Origin: a virus
DNA length: 64,000 nucleotides
Strand: one strand, 5' to 3'
IMG/VR virus record: IMGVR_UViG_3300009078_000003
Coordinates: 1-64,000 of that record
Each line of letters starts with the position of its first letter. The stretch's first letter is position 1. The position numbers and the translations under genes were made by a program. Positions 49,062-56,955 of the stretch are shown here, one piece after another. The notes beneath the pieces were generated by a model that ran no database searches, was not told where the DNA came from, and saw only the letters and a program-made list of their open reading frames with translations.

Positions 49062-49241
49062 ATGAAGAGAGTTAAGGACATGAGTTATGGGGAGCTTCTG
49101 GTGGCGATTACAAACGCCAGAAAATCACTCACCACCACGGGGATATATTTAAAAACCCTGGAAGCCAGAAAAGAAAATCTGGCCACCTCCGTAACTCACC
49201 GGAGGAAATCCCCTGGGAAAAAGATAATCCTGGTATACTGA
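49062..49241 (+). CDS. Small helical protein, 59 residues
   Basis: Starts MKRVKDMSYGELLVAI, basic and helical (NARKSLTTTGIYLKTLEARK). TAGGAG lies upstream. The stop is followed by a 700-nt region with few genes. Not recognised. Confidence 0.55.
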   Translation: MKRVKDMSYGELLVAITNARKSLTTTGIYLKTLEARKENLATSVTHRRKSPGKKIILVY

Positions 49242-49632
49242 GAAAATAATCAGGGGTAATTACTTTGAGAAAATAATCCAGAAAATACCCTAATTCGACT
49301 CCCTCGGGAAAAATGTCAGGAAAATCCCCGAAAATATCATTCCCAATAATATCAGGAAATTAAGTGATCCAAAAAGTGGGTCAGACCCCCACTTATCATA
49401 GGAAAATCCATTTTTGGGAAATCATGAATTCCGGCCACATGTAATAATATCAGCATGTTACCAGAAAACATCCTGAGACAGGACCAGAAATCTGGAAAAT
49501 CCAGAAAATCCCTGAAAATATTTTCCTGAATAATATCAGGGGGGTTTACTAGGTCGGAAAGTGGGCTGGACCCTGTAGATCATTGGGGAAAAATTCATAG
49601 AGGAAAAGGAGGAAAATATAAAGACTTTTTGA
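49242..49632. other. Intergenic region with duplicated GAAAAT-rich block
   Basis: No gene. Two related blocks of about 90 bp (about 49310-49405 and 49500-49595) share GAAAATAT, AATAATATCAGG, AAAGTGGG and a GG-GACC-like hairpin around CAGACCC. These look like old tandem copies of a regulatory or structural element. Confidence 0.5.
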
Positions 49633-49641
49633 GTGTAGAAC

Positions 49642-49660
49642 GGTATGAATTATTCATACC
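49642..49660. promoter_or_regulatory. Operator-like palindrome 1
   Basis: GGTATGAAT-T-ATTCATACC, a perfect 9+9 palindrome. It sits in a 28-nt direct repeat whose second copy starts at 49667. Confidence 0.65.
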
Positions 49661-49675
49661 AATAGCGTGTAGAAC

Positions 49676-49694
49676 GGTATGAATTATTCATACC
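49676..49694. promoter_or_regulatory. Operator-like palindrome 2
   Basis: Identical to palindrome 1, 34 bp further on (about three helical turns), with identical flanking GTGTAGAAC. Tandem spacing suits cooperative binding of a dimeric regulator. Confidence 0.65.
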
Positions 49695-49743
49695 GATAGA
49701 GGGAAAATATAGTAAGAATGGGCGTATGCTCAAAAAAAGGGTA

Positions 49744-49764
49744 GGTATGATGATTTATCATACC
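49744..49764. promoter_or_regulatory. Operator-like palindrome 3
   Basis: GGTATGAT-GATTT-ATCATACC, same half-sites GGTAT/ATACC with a longer centre. It lies in the 5' region of the plus-strand operon after the 15-nt AAAAAAAGGGTAGGT motif. Confidence 0.55.
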
Positions 49765-49869
49765 GGCTGAGTCCCTACTCCCATGCGGGTTTCAGCCCGT
49801 CATTCCCCCCTATGCATAACGATCTAACCCTCAAGGTGGACTCTTACTGCTTCTAATGTTTATCTATCC

Positions 49870-49925
49870 CACAAAGGGCAGAAAAGCCCAGAAAAGCCCA
49901 CAAAGGGCAGAAAAGCCCTACCACA
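49870..49925. repeat. Short direct repeat of CACAAAGGGCAGAAAAGCCC
   Basis: Two close copies of an about 20-nt unit with GGGC/GCCC arms in the leader of the operon. Confidence 0.6.
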
Positions 49926-49949
49926 GGGTATTACTCAGGAGGAAAATTA

Positions 49950-49991
49950 TGTTTAAGCAAAGGTTCCTTAAAGGAGGAAATCATGAATAGT
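49950..49991 (+). CDS. Possible 13-residue leader peptide
   Basis: ATG with CAGGAGG upstream, reading MFKQRFLKGGNHE and stopping with a TAG that overlaps the first codons of the next gene. The arrangement would couple translation of the next gene. Low weight. Confidence 0.35.
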
Positions 49992-50213
49992 CTACGGGAT
50001 GTTATGAAGGACAGGCTTATGGAAACGCTTCTTAAAGCGTTTCCTGAACTTGGGGAAGAGGTTATGAACAGGGTTGTTTATGACTTGGCTGATGTAGCCT
50101 TTGATACCCTGGGGGTACCCTCAGAAACACAGGATCTTGTATATGTGGAGGGGTTTAGCAATGGAGTTTGTAGACCCCTGGTATTTGGGGGGAATTTGGA
50201 GGAGGATCTTTAA
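49983..50213 (+). CDS. Small unknown protein
   Basis: 76 residues, acidic (MKDRLMETLLKAFPELGEE) and with a helical first half. AAAGGAGG upstream. First clear gene of the plus-strand operon. Not recognised. Confidence 0.6.
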   Translation: MNSLRDVMKDRLMETLLKAFPELGEEVMNRVVYDLADVAFDTLGVPSETQDLVYVEGFSNGVCRPLVFGGNLEEDL

Positions 50214-50270
50214 CTAGGTCTAGTAGAATTGGAGAATATAGACGAGGATCTTTAACAAGGAGGAAACAAC

Positions 50271-50456
50271 ATGAGGAAAATCAAAGAAGTAAGTTACTCA
50301 AAGAAAATGGCGAAAACAATCACCAGCTTGTGTGTTGACTACACACTTGACCAGATCACTGAAGGTACCTTCATAATAAATCTGGACACTATGGTGCGTG
50401 CCATGAAGGAGAATCTTATGAACAGCAGGATGCAGAGAAAAAACAGTACATTGTAG
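50271..50456 (+). CDS. Small unknown protein
   Basis: 61 residues, basic and helical (SYSKKMAKTITSLCVDYTL). AAGGAGG upstream. Not recognised. Confidence 0.55.
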   Translation: MRKIKEVSYSKKMAKTITSLCVDYTLDQITEGTFIINLDTMVRAMKENLMNSRMQRKNSTL

Positions 50457-50477
50457 GAAAAAACAGGAGGAAATACC

Positions 50478-50651
50478 ATGAAAAGAGAATTTGAGATTTA
50501 CTATCGGGATTTGAATGTAACGGCCAAAGAACGACTTCTTCAGGAGTTTGAGACTTCCGAAGAGGAAGAAAATTGGGAAGTTATGCCTCTCGCTGTTATT
50601 GAGCGGGAGATGATTGATGGTGAATACGTAGAAGTTTCCGGTACAGAATGA
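50478..50651 (+). CDS. Small acidic protein
   Basis: 57 residues: MKREFEIYYRDLNVTAKERL then an acidic patch EETSEEEE-like. CAGGAGG upstream. Not recognised; may be a DNA-mimic-like acidic peptide, but that is only a guess. Confidence 0.55.
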   Translation: MKREFEIYYRDLNVTAKERLLQEFETSEEEENWEVMPLAVIEREMIDGEYVEVSGTE

Positions 50652-50668
50652 GTTTAAGGAGAAAAACT

Positions 50669-50923
50669 ATGCTGGAAAAAAGGGATTATGCAAATGCGGT
50701 AATGGTACAGAACGCCTGCAATTTATCCGGGGTTGTCCGGGAGTTTGCTATTGTTTGTAAGAAAATCTGGGACGAAGCCTGGGAAAAGGGGCATGGAACT
50801 ACATGGGTGAATACTCACCCAATCTGCCGGATGTATGCCGAACAGATTAACTTTCTGGCCTCTGGAAGAGATTATATGGAGGCTTATGAGGAATGTGAGA
50901 AAAAAGGAGGATTAAAACCATGA
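50669..50923 (+). CDS. Small unknown protein
   Basis: 84 residues from an ATG with TTAAGGAG upstream (a start 21 nt earlier would overlap the previous gene). It is helical (NACNLSGVVREFAIVCKKIW). The stop overlaps the next ATG. Not recognised. Confidence 0.6.
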   Translation: MLEKRDYANAVMVQNACNLSGVVREFAIVCKKIWDEAWEKGHGTTWVNTHPICRMYAEQINFLASGRDYMEAYEECEKKGGLKP

Positions 50924-51291
50924 AAAGAGAAGAAGTATTAGATCGTTTCTGTTACCTCAAGATAAAGAAAGAAGAGATTGAGGAGGAGCTGGCGAAGCTC
51001 CAGGGAACTATGCTGGGGTGGAAAAACAGGGTTGAGAAGGAAAAAGTCCCCCCTTATGGAACCCTTACCCTGATCAAGAGAAGTAATTGGAAGATTTTAG
51101 ATATCCCTGGAGTGTTTAAGAAGTTGGGGAGGGAGACATTCCTGGGAATTTGCAGCGTTCCGGCAGGGAAACTCCAAAAGGTTGTTGGGGATATCGGGTT
51201 TGACAAACTTCAGGAATTGGGAATTGTCAAACAGGATGAGGATACGGAGTACTATACCCTGAAGAAGAATGGGGTGTTCAAGAACAAATAA
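50920..51291 (+). CDS. Coiled-coil protein of unknown role
   Basis: 123 residues. The first 35 are a coiled coil (YLKIKKEEIEEELAKLQGTM). The middle reads like a small beta domain (YGTLTLIKRSNWKIL). The gene overlaps its upstream neighbour by 4 nt (ATGA). Gam-like or nuclease-inhibitor roles are possible but unsupported. Confidence 0.6.
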   Translation: MKREEVLDRFCYLKIKKEEIEEELAKLQGTMLGWKNRVEKEKVPPYGTLTLIKRSNWKILDIPGVFKKLGRETFLGICSVPAGKLQKVVGDIGFDKLQELGIVKQDEDTEYYTLKKNGVFKNK

Positions 51292-51294
51292 CAG

Positions 51295-51318
51295 GAAGCA
51301 ATGGAAATTCCTTGCTTC
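51295..51318 (+). promoter_or_regulatory. 24-nt intergenic hairpin, copy B
   Basis: Stem GAAGCA/TGCTTC, loop starting ATGGAAA. It lies 26 nt before the ATG of the next gene. Same family as 29654 (minus) and 54734 (plus). Confidence 0.65.
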
Positions 51319-51343
51319 AAACAATGTAGTAAGGAGGAAGAAT

Positions 51344-51625
51344 ATGACACCTGAAGAGAAAAGAGAAATCAAGGAGCTGGCAAACAAGCTGTCAAGGTTT
51401 GTCAATGGTTGTACTCAGGATGGAGTAGTGGCTTTGGCCGATGAGATCCTTCGTGAGCACAGGACGCTACAACAGCAGACCTTCGGGCTCTTCCTGACAT
51501 GTATCAGGAAGTGGGCTGCTCTGGGAGAGGGCTGGTACGACCTGAGAAATGAATGGACGGTGCAGACCTGCAAGAAAATCGTGGAAAAGGTGGAGGATGT
51601 TCAGTACTCCCCACCATTTGTATAG
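51344..51625 (+). CDS. Small helical protein
   Basis: 93 residues from the ATG with AAGGAGG upstream (a longer frame would run into the hairpin). Helical and acidic (TPEEKREIKELANKLSRFV, GWYDLRNEWTVQTCKKIVEK). A hairpin of the repeated family precedes its ribosome site. Not recognised. Confidence 0.6.
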   Translation: MTPEEKREIKELANKLSRFVNGCTQDGVVALADEILREHRTLQQQTFGLFLTCIRKWAALGEGWYDLRNEWTVQTCKKIVEKVEDVQYSPPFV

Positions 51626-51641
51626 AGGGAGGGAATAAGAG

Positions 51642-52109
51642 ATGAAGAGAGAACCAGGGATTTTAGTAAGCAGGGAACATGGAGTGAACCCCTCAATGGG
51701 AGTTTGCGTTAATTGTGGAGAGTCTACAGGAGAAATTATCCTGGTGGGGAAGTGCAACAAGCACATTTGCAGAAATTGCAAACTGGAAATCTACCAGAAC
51801 GGAACACCTCAGAAGTGTCCCCGTTGCGGATCAGGGGATACTTTCCTGAAGGAGGTAGACGTTGCTGCTCCCAGGGAAATGCCTCATGGCCTCTGTGACA
51901 AGTGCAAGGCAGACAATGAGAGAATGGGAGCCTTAGTCCGGCAGGGGGGAATCTACTGGAGATGCCCTGCATGTGGGTCTAATGGGGTTATCCTACCAGG
52001 GAAACCCTTGGCCTTGGCAGTGAGGCACCAGCTACAACTTGCAGCCCCGAAACCCTGTGGGGTTGAGCTAACACCAGAGCAGTGCCCAGTCTGCTCTAAA
52101 AGGAGGTAG
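51642..52109 (+). CDS. Multiple zinc-ribbon protein
   Basis: 155 residues. It has at least eight CxxC-type knuckles: CVNC, KCNKHICRNC, KCPRC, LCDKC, RCPAC and CPVC, arranged as three or four small zinc ribbons. It ends in a CSKRR tail. It may bind nucleic acids or act as a transcription or anti-host factor. Typical AGGGAGGG site upstream. Confidence 0.62.
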   Translation: MKREPGILVSREHGVNPSMGVCVNCGESTGEIILVGKCNKHICRNCKLEIYQNGTPQKCPRCGSGDTFLKEVDVAAPREMPHGLCDKCKADNERMGALVRQGGIYWRCPACGSNGVILPGKPLALAVRHQLQLAAPKPCGVELTPEQCPVCSKRR

Positions 52110-52114
52110 AAAAT

Positions 52115-52453
52115 ATGGATAGTGCAGAAATAGGAAAAGATTTACGGATTTTACAGAATCTTGCATGGGCTTTGGATAAGCCCCTGGAAGAGGCGCTTTC
52201 CATAGTCATTCAAAATGCAGTGAGAAAGAGAGACTACCCGAAGATCTGTTTAGCCTGCAAAAGGCCGGACAGTTGCTCAGGGTGTTTCTTTCAGCCCAAG
52301 GATCCCTTGAGTATTGAAGAAATCAGGGATTGGCTGTGGCATCACCCCTGGAGTCACCCCGATTGGTTGTATGCCAAACAGGGGACAGATAAATACATAG
52401 AGATGAACAGGGAGAGGTTGTCCCAGTTTATCCAAAAGGAGGAAAGATTATGA
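52115..52453 (+). CDS. Cys-containing small protein upstream of the AAA+ gene
   Basis: 112 residues: helical N-terminus (IGKDLRILQNLAWALDKPL), a Cys cluster (CLACKRPDSCSGCFF) and Trp-rich helix (IRDWLWHHPWSHPDWLY). It overlaps the MoxR-type gene by 4 nt, so it may work with that ATPase. Not recognised. Confidence 0.58.
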   Translation: MDSAEIGKDLRILQNLAWALDKPLEEALSIVIQNAVRKRDYPKICLACKRPDSCSGCFFQPKDPLSIEEIRDWLWHHPWSHPDWLYAKQGTDKYIEMNRERLSQFIQKEERL

Positions 52454-53454
52454 AGGCAAGTATGGTAGAAGTTCTCCTGGAGAAGGCTATTCGGGGTTTC
52501 CGGCCAGTCCTTCTTGTAGGAGCGCCTGGTGTAGGGAAAACAAGCCTGACAGATCAGGTGAGAGATCGCCTGAAATGTGACATGCTGGTTTCCCACCCGG
52601 TTGTAAATGATCCAACAGATGCAAAAGGAATGCCTGCCATAGTGAAGGGCAAGGCTCTATTCCTTCCCTTTGGAGATCTGGAGTATGTCATATCCTACAA
52701 GGGAGAACTGTTGATCTGGTTGTTAGATGATATTGGACAGGCCCCTCCAGCAGTTCAGGCCAGCTATATGCAGCTGCTCTTGGCCAGGAGAATCAACGGC
52801 CACAAACTCCCCAATTCAGTGGTGTTTGTTGCAGCCACAAACAGGAGGGGAGATCGAGCTGGAGTCTCGGGGGTTCTGGAGCCAGTAAAAAGCAGGTTCC
52901 ACATGATTATTGAGTTGGAGGCAGACGCTGAAGACTTGATAAAGTGGGGGATGAAAACAGGGAAGCTCAGAAAAGAAGTCTGTGCTCTTCTCAGGCTATT
53001 CCCGGAGTTGCTGATAGAGCCCCCGGCCAAGGACATAAAGCCAAGTGTGTGCCCAAGGGTATGGGAATTCTGCTCACAAACTCTGGATGACTTTGACAAC
53101 ACAGAACATCTGTTTAGTGCTCTGTGTTCCACAATAGGGGATGGGCCGGCTGCTCAGTTATATGGACTGATGACAGTATTCAGGGATCTTCCCACTGTGG
53201 CCTCTATAAAGAAATCCCCAGAGGGAGCCAAGTTACCGGAGAAGCCTTCAGGGTTTCACGCAATGAGCACTGTACTCAGCAAGCACTTGGGGAAACACCC
53301 AGAAGATGTCTCCCCAATATTCTCCTATGTAGAGAGAATGCCTGGAGACTTTGCGGTGTGCACTATCAGAGATACCCTGACAATAAGGCCAGAACTGGCT
53401 GATACTGAGGCGTTTCAGAAGTGGAACGCAAAGAATGTCGGCTTGTTCATATAA
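52450..53454 (+). CDS. MoxR-type AAA+ ATPase
   Basis: 334 residues. Walker A GAPGVGKT (24-31), Walker B LIWLLDDIGQ (D93-D94), and sensor-1 VAATNRRGDR. The domain order matches the MoxR/CobS/NorQ group. These ATPases work with VWA-domain partners as remodelling chaperones. Downstream are a helical protein and an HExxH/VWA protein, so the three probably form one module. Confidence 0.85.
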   Translation: MKASMVEVLLEKAIRGFRPVLLVGAPGVGKTSLTDQVRDRLKCDMLVSHPVVNDPTDAKGMPAIVKGKALFLPFGDLEYVISYKGELLIWLLDDIGQAPPAVQASYMQLLLARRINGHKLPNSVVFVAATNRRGDRAGVSGVLEPVKSRFHMIIELEADAEDLIKWGMKTGKLRKEVCALLRLFPELLIEPPAKDIKPSVCPRVWEFCSQTLDDFDNTEHLFSALCSTIGDGPAAQLYGLMTVFRDLPTVASIKKSPEGAKLPEKPSGFHAMSTVLSKHLGKHPEDVSPIFSYVERMPGDFAVCTIRDTLTIRPELADTEAFQKWNAKNVGLFI

Positions 53455-53475
53455 CAAATAATAGGAGGCAGTATT

Positions 53476-53781
53476 ATGTATGAAATTCACATTACAGAGA
53501 CAGCAAGAAACTCTCTCAAAGAAGAAGCTCACAGTTTCAATAGTTTCCGGCGGGAGCTCCCTGATATTGATTCAGTCAAGGGTGCTCTGATTGATATGTA
53601 TGGAAAACTCCCAAAGGGAAGGCAAAAGGTGTACATAGACACACTTTCCGGCGAAACACAGGAAGTTGGCTTCCTACACTCTTTCTGGAACAGAGACGTT
53701 TCTCACAACTCAAAATCCTGGTACCAAACCGACTGGATTTCTATATACGAGGTAACAAGAAAGCCAGTCAAAATTATCTAA
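53476..53781 (+). CDS. Small unknown protein
   Basis: 101 residues with a charged, alpha/beta makeup (YEIHITETARNSLKEEAHSF, IDTLSGETQEVGFLHS). The C-terminal KPVKII is basic. Located inside the AAA+/VWA module. Not recognised. Confidence 0.55.
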   Translation: MYEIHITETARNSLKEEAHSFNSFRRELPDIDSVKGALIDMYGKLPKGRQKVYIDTLSGETQEVGFLHSFWNRDVSHNSKSWYQTDWISIYEVTRKPVKII

Positions 53782-53812
53782 CCCTAACAGGCAGCATAAT
53801 CAGGAGGTTATT

Positions 53813-54718
53813 ATGCCAAACATCTCAGAAAAAGCGGTTCTTGTCAGGTTGAGTCTGTCCCAGTGGACAGCAAGGAAATACGACAAACGTGTTTCCTTGG
53901 AGATTGCCGGACAGCATGGAATCGATGCGGATCTCGGGAGATATAACAAGGTGCTGGTGGACAGCAATGAGATCAAGAAGATTTCCAAGGTGGCCAATGC
54001 CACCAGAACTTTCTTCTATACAAACACCCTCCCCTGGTCAGCTGAGTACTGGATACGTCCTACTCAGGGGTACATGCAGTTTATGACATACCTGGGGGAA
54101 TATAGGGCAGAGTTTGATTCCAAAGTCCGGGACTTCTGTGGACTGTATGAACAACTGAGGGAAGATGCCCGAAGGAACCTGAAGGGGATATTTAATCCCA
54201 GTGACTATCCCCCTGTAGGAGCTATTAGCAATAAGTTCGGGTTCAGCGTAAATGTAATGCCCTTGGCAGGGGCGAAGGACTTCAGGATTGACCTATCCCA
54301 GGAAGAGGTTGATCAGATGGGCAGGGCTCTGGAAGCTCAGAATAAACGGGCTGTCCAACAGGCCATGAAAACAGCCTGGTACAGACTATATGAGGCTGTG
54401 GCCCACATGTCAACCAAGCTGAATGACACAGGGAGCAAGCAGATATTCCGGGATTCCCTGGTAGGAAACCTTGAGGAACTGACAAAGATTCTACCTGTGC
54501 TCAACGTAGCCAATGACCCAGAGCTTACAAGGATGTGTGATGAGGTAGAGCACCAGCTCTGTAGCTTTGATCCTGAAAATCTGAGGGCAGATGACAAAGC
54601 AAGGCAGACCACCGGAAGGGCAGCTATGTCTCTGGCAAAGGAACTGGAAGAGATAATAGACAAGCAGGTGGTAACTGAGGAGGCAGACCTGCTTGACAGT
54701 ATTATAAATGGCCTGTAA
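53813..54718 (+). CDS. Helical partner of the AAA+/VWA module (DUF3150-like)
   Basis: 301 residues. VRLSLSQWTARKYDKRVS start and a long helical body (DSKVRDFCGLYEQLREDARR, AQNKRAVQQAMKTAWYRLYE). The size and position between MoxR ATPase and VWA protein recall DUF3150 proteins found in the same neighbourhood in other phages. I recall this from memory and cannot verify it. The function is unknown. It ends 64 nt before the next gene. Confidence 0.58.
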   Translation: MPNISEKAVLVRLSLSQWTARKYDKRVSLEIAGQHGIDADLGRYNKVLVDSNEIKKISKVANATRTFFYTNTLPWSAEYWIRPTQGYMQFMTYLGEYRAEFDSKVRDFCGLYEQLREDARRNLKGIFNPSDYPPVGAISNKFGFSVNVMPLAGAKDFRIDLSQEEVDQMGRALEAQNKRAVQQAMKTAWYRLYEAVAHMSTKLNDTGSKQIFRDSLVGNLEELTKILPVLNVANDPELTRMCDEVEHQLCSFDPENLRADDKARQTTGRAAMSLAKELEEIIDKQVVTEEADLLDSIINGL

Positions 54719-54726
54719 TTTAACAG

Positions 54727-54764
54727 ATCACTTGAAGCAATGAAAATACACTGCTTCAAGTGAT
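54727..54764 (+). promoter_or_regulatory. 24-nt intergenic hairpin, copy A, extended to a 13-bp stem
   Basis: ATCACTTGAAGCA pairs perfectly with TGCTTCAAGTGAT around a 12-nt loop. The inner part (54734-54757) is the repeated 24-nt unit with GAAGCAATGAAAA. It lies 18 nt before the start of the VWA gene. No U tract follows, so it is not a terminator. Confidence 0.68.
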
Positions 54765-54782
54765 TAAGTGAGGAGAACAAAT

Positions 54783-55901
54783 ATGACAATAGAACAAGAA
54801 GTAATGAAGGCAAAGATTGCCTTGCTACTCAAGGAGAGATTGTTCGGGGGTTTAGTTACATTCCTGGATATCTATTCTACAAAGGACAGTGAGGTTATCA
54901 CTGCTTGTACTGATGGGGAGGTGATAGAGTACTCCCCCAAATTTTTCAAGCAATGCACCAGGTCACAAATAGTTGCTGTCCTGGCCCATGAGGTCCTGCA
55001 CTGCGTTTTCGGGCACCATATATACAGGGACAACAGAGACCTTAAACTTTGGAATCAGGCTGGAGACTATGTAATCAATCCCATTCTGGTAGATAGCTAT
55101 TTTGAACTACCAGGGGAGCCTTTACTGGATAATCGGTTCCGGGGAATGAATACAGTTCAGGTGTATAATATCTTGGCAAAAGAGCAGGGTTTACCCAAAG
55201 ATGGTGGGACAGGAGGATCTCCCTCCCCAGGGGAAGTTACAGACTCCCCGTCCAAGAGCAACCATGAAAAACTGAATCAGGAAGAGCAGGTCTGGAAACA
55301 GAGAGTTGCTCAAGCTCTGACAAACGCAAAACTGGCAGGAGCTATCCCCTCCGGACTGGAAAGGGCGCTCTCTACTCTACTTATCCCAAAGGTATCCTGG
55401 AGAGAGGCTCTTTGGGAGGTGGTACAAGAGAAAGCCCAGGATGACTACAGTTTCCTCAAACCGAACAGGAAGTATACTGCCGGCTCTATAATCCTGCCCA
55501 GTCTATTCAGTGAAAGGATTAAGGCCATCGTGGTAGCAGTTGATACTTCCGGCTCTGTCTCTACAGAAGAGCTTACCCAGTTTGCCTCAGAAATTGAGGA
55601 AATACAGGCAGTAATGGGCACAGATATAGCTGTGGTTTACTGTGATACCAAAGTTCAAAACTTCCAGAAGTTTGAACCTGGAGACCCAATAAAACTGGAG
55701 CCCAAAGGTGGAGGTGGTACAAGATACTCCCCAGTATTCTCCTGGGTAGAGAAGGAAGAGATTAACCCCTCCTGCCTAATCTATCTTACAGACGGCCAGT
55801 GTTCAGACTTTCCCAAGGAGGCTCCCTATGATTTCCCAACCCTTTGGGTTACTAACCGGAGTGGGTGGAAACCCCCATTTGGGACTGTAGTTGAGTTTTA
55901 A
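54783..55901 (+). CDS. Metallopeptidase-like VWA protein (DUF2201-like)
   Basis: 372 residues from the ATG with GAGGAG upstream. AHEVLHCVFGHH has the zinc-binding HExxH (H69, H73). AGDYVINPILV resembles the AaDyaiN motif of the same family. The C-terminal half has a VWA fold: VVAVDTSGSVS (MIDAS DxSGS) and a GGGGTRY segment. Such proteins pair with MoxR ATPases. The role in this phage is unknown; a substrate-remodelling or host-targeting complex is plausible. Confidence 0.78.
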   Translation: MTIEQEVMKAKIALLLKERLFGGLVTFLDIYSTKDSEVITACTDGEVIEYSPKFFKQCTRSQIVAVLAHEVLHCVFGHHIYRDNRDLKLWNQAGDYVINPILVDSYFELPGEPLLDNRFRGMNTVQVYNILAKEQGLPKDGGTGGSPSPGEVTDSPSKSNHEKLNQEEQVWKQRVAQALTNAKLAGAIPSGLERALSTLLIPKVSWREALWEVVQEKAQDDYSFLKPNRKYTAGSIILPSLFSERIKAIVVAVDTSGSVSTEELTQFASEIEEIQAVMGTDIAVVYCDTKVQNFQKFEPGDPIKLEPKGGGGTRYSPVFSWVEKEEINPSCLIYLTDGQCSDFPKEAPYDFPTLWVTNRSGWKPPFGTVVEF

Positions 55902-56004
55902 ACTGGGTAGCTCGTTATGCATAGTTGGGAATAACGGTCTGAAACCCACAAGGAGAAAAGCAAGTCAGGATTAAACAAATAATAACACACCAGGAGGAAA
56001 AGAC

Positions 56005-56286
56005 ATGAAGCGAGTTATCAACAAAAAACTGTATGACACAAGCACAGCGGAACTTATAGCAAACAATGAGTTCCAGGATGGGGCAAACAAATTTAATCAG
56101 GGCAGAGCAGTCTACCTCTACCGTACCAGGAAAGGGCAGTTCTTTGCTCACTATGTCACTTGCTGGCAGGGAGAACAGGACTCAATAGAATCCCTAACTA
56201 TTCCAGAGGCTATAGAACTCTTTGAGTTTATACCCGGAAACCCGGATGTCTGGCCGGAGGAGTTCGGACCGCTCGAAGATGCATAA
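56005..56286 (+). CDS. Conserved-looking small phage protein
   Basis: 93 residues: KRVINKKLYDTSTAELIAN then an exposed beta-hairpin (AVYLYRTRKGQFFAHYVT). I have seen similar LYDTSTA starts in uncharacterised phage and plasmid proteins. CAGGAGG upstream. No function. Confidence 0.6.
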   Translation: MKRVINKKLYDTSTAELIANNEFQDGANKFNQGRAVYLYRTRKGQFFAHYVTCWQGEQDSIESLTIPEAIELFEFIPGNPDVWPEEFGPLEDA

Positions 56287-56316
56287 ATAAGATAATACAT
56301 CAGGAGGAAAAAGACC

Positions 56317-56868
56317 ATGACTATGTCACACCAACAGGTAGCAGAAGAATTTGCCCACGGAGCCACGAAGGGGCAGGGCTCCAGGATGTTCATAGAGGGG
56401 GACACCATTTACAGCTATGGACATCACTTCCCAATCGCAAAAAGATACAAAGGTGGGTACGTTTTTACAGAGGACGGATACTCATCCTCAACAAACCACC
56501 ACAAATCTATAGTTCAACAAGCCATTCACTATGGAATCCTCTGGTACGCACCAGGCTGTAACGAATTACGGATCGTAGAGGGGGCTGCTGCTACCCTAGA
56601 GCATAATCTGAATAGGATACCCCAAAGCAGGTCACTGTTCTCTCACTATGTTCAGGGAGCTAGGCAGGCTGTCAGTGTAGCCCAAATAGCATCAGAAAGT
56701 CTAGGGTTAAGCATGGCCCCCATGTACAAGGTAATGGCTACGGAGAAAGCAACTCAGGCCATAAAAAAGATAAGCAGGAAGGCCCCGGAGGAGCTGGAAC
56801 TTATCTACCTTTACGGTAAGGCTCAGTTCTTAGCCAACCGAAAAGGCACAGTTTTAGCTGACCTGTAA
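56317..56868 (+). CDS. Unknown protein, related to the 59502-60077 protein
   Basis: 183 residues. THGATKG-type start, then GSRMFIEGDTIYSYGHHFPIA, which resembles QSYGLYVEDNKLFSRGRNQ in the later protein. The middle is helical. CAGGAGG upstream. Likely duplicated by the phage; role unknown. Confidence 0.6.
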   Translation: MTMSHQQVAEEFAHGATKGQGSRMFIEGDTIYSYGHHFPIAKRYKGGYVFTEDGYSSSTNHHKSIVQQAIHYGILWYAPGCNELRIVEGAAATLEHNLNRIPQSRSLFSHYVQGARQAVSVAQIASESLGLSMAPMYKVMATEKATQAIKKISRKAPEELELIYLYGKAQFLANRKGTVLADL

Positions 56869-56900
56869 AGAAAGAGTAAGTATTAGCCGGCAGTACCGCA

Positions 56901-56932
56901 TTCTACCACGGGTATATATACCTGTGGTAGAA
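56901..56932. repeat. 32-bp near-perfect palindrome
   Basis: TTCTACCAC and GTGGTAGAA flank GGTATATATACC with one G/T mismatch. The GGTAT/ATACC centre recalls the operator-like sites near 49650. It lies between two genes. Confidence 0.7.
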
Positions 56933-56955
56933 AATACATAAACAAGGAGCAGACC

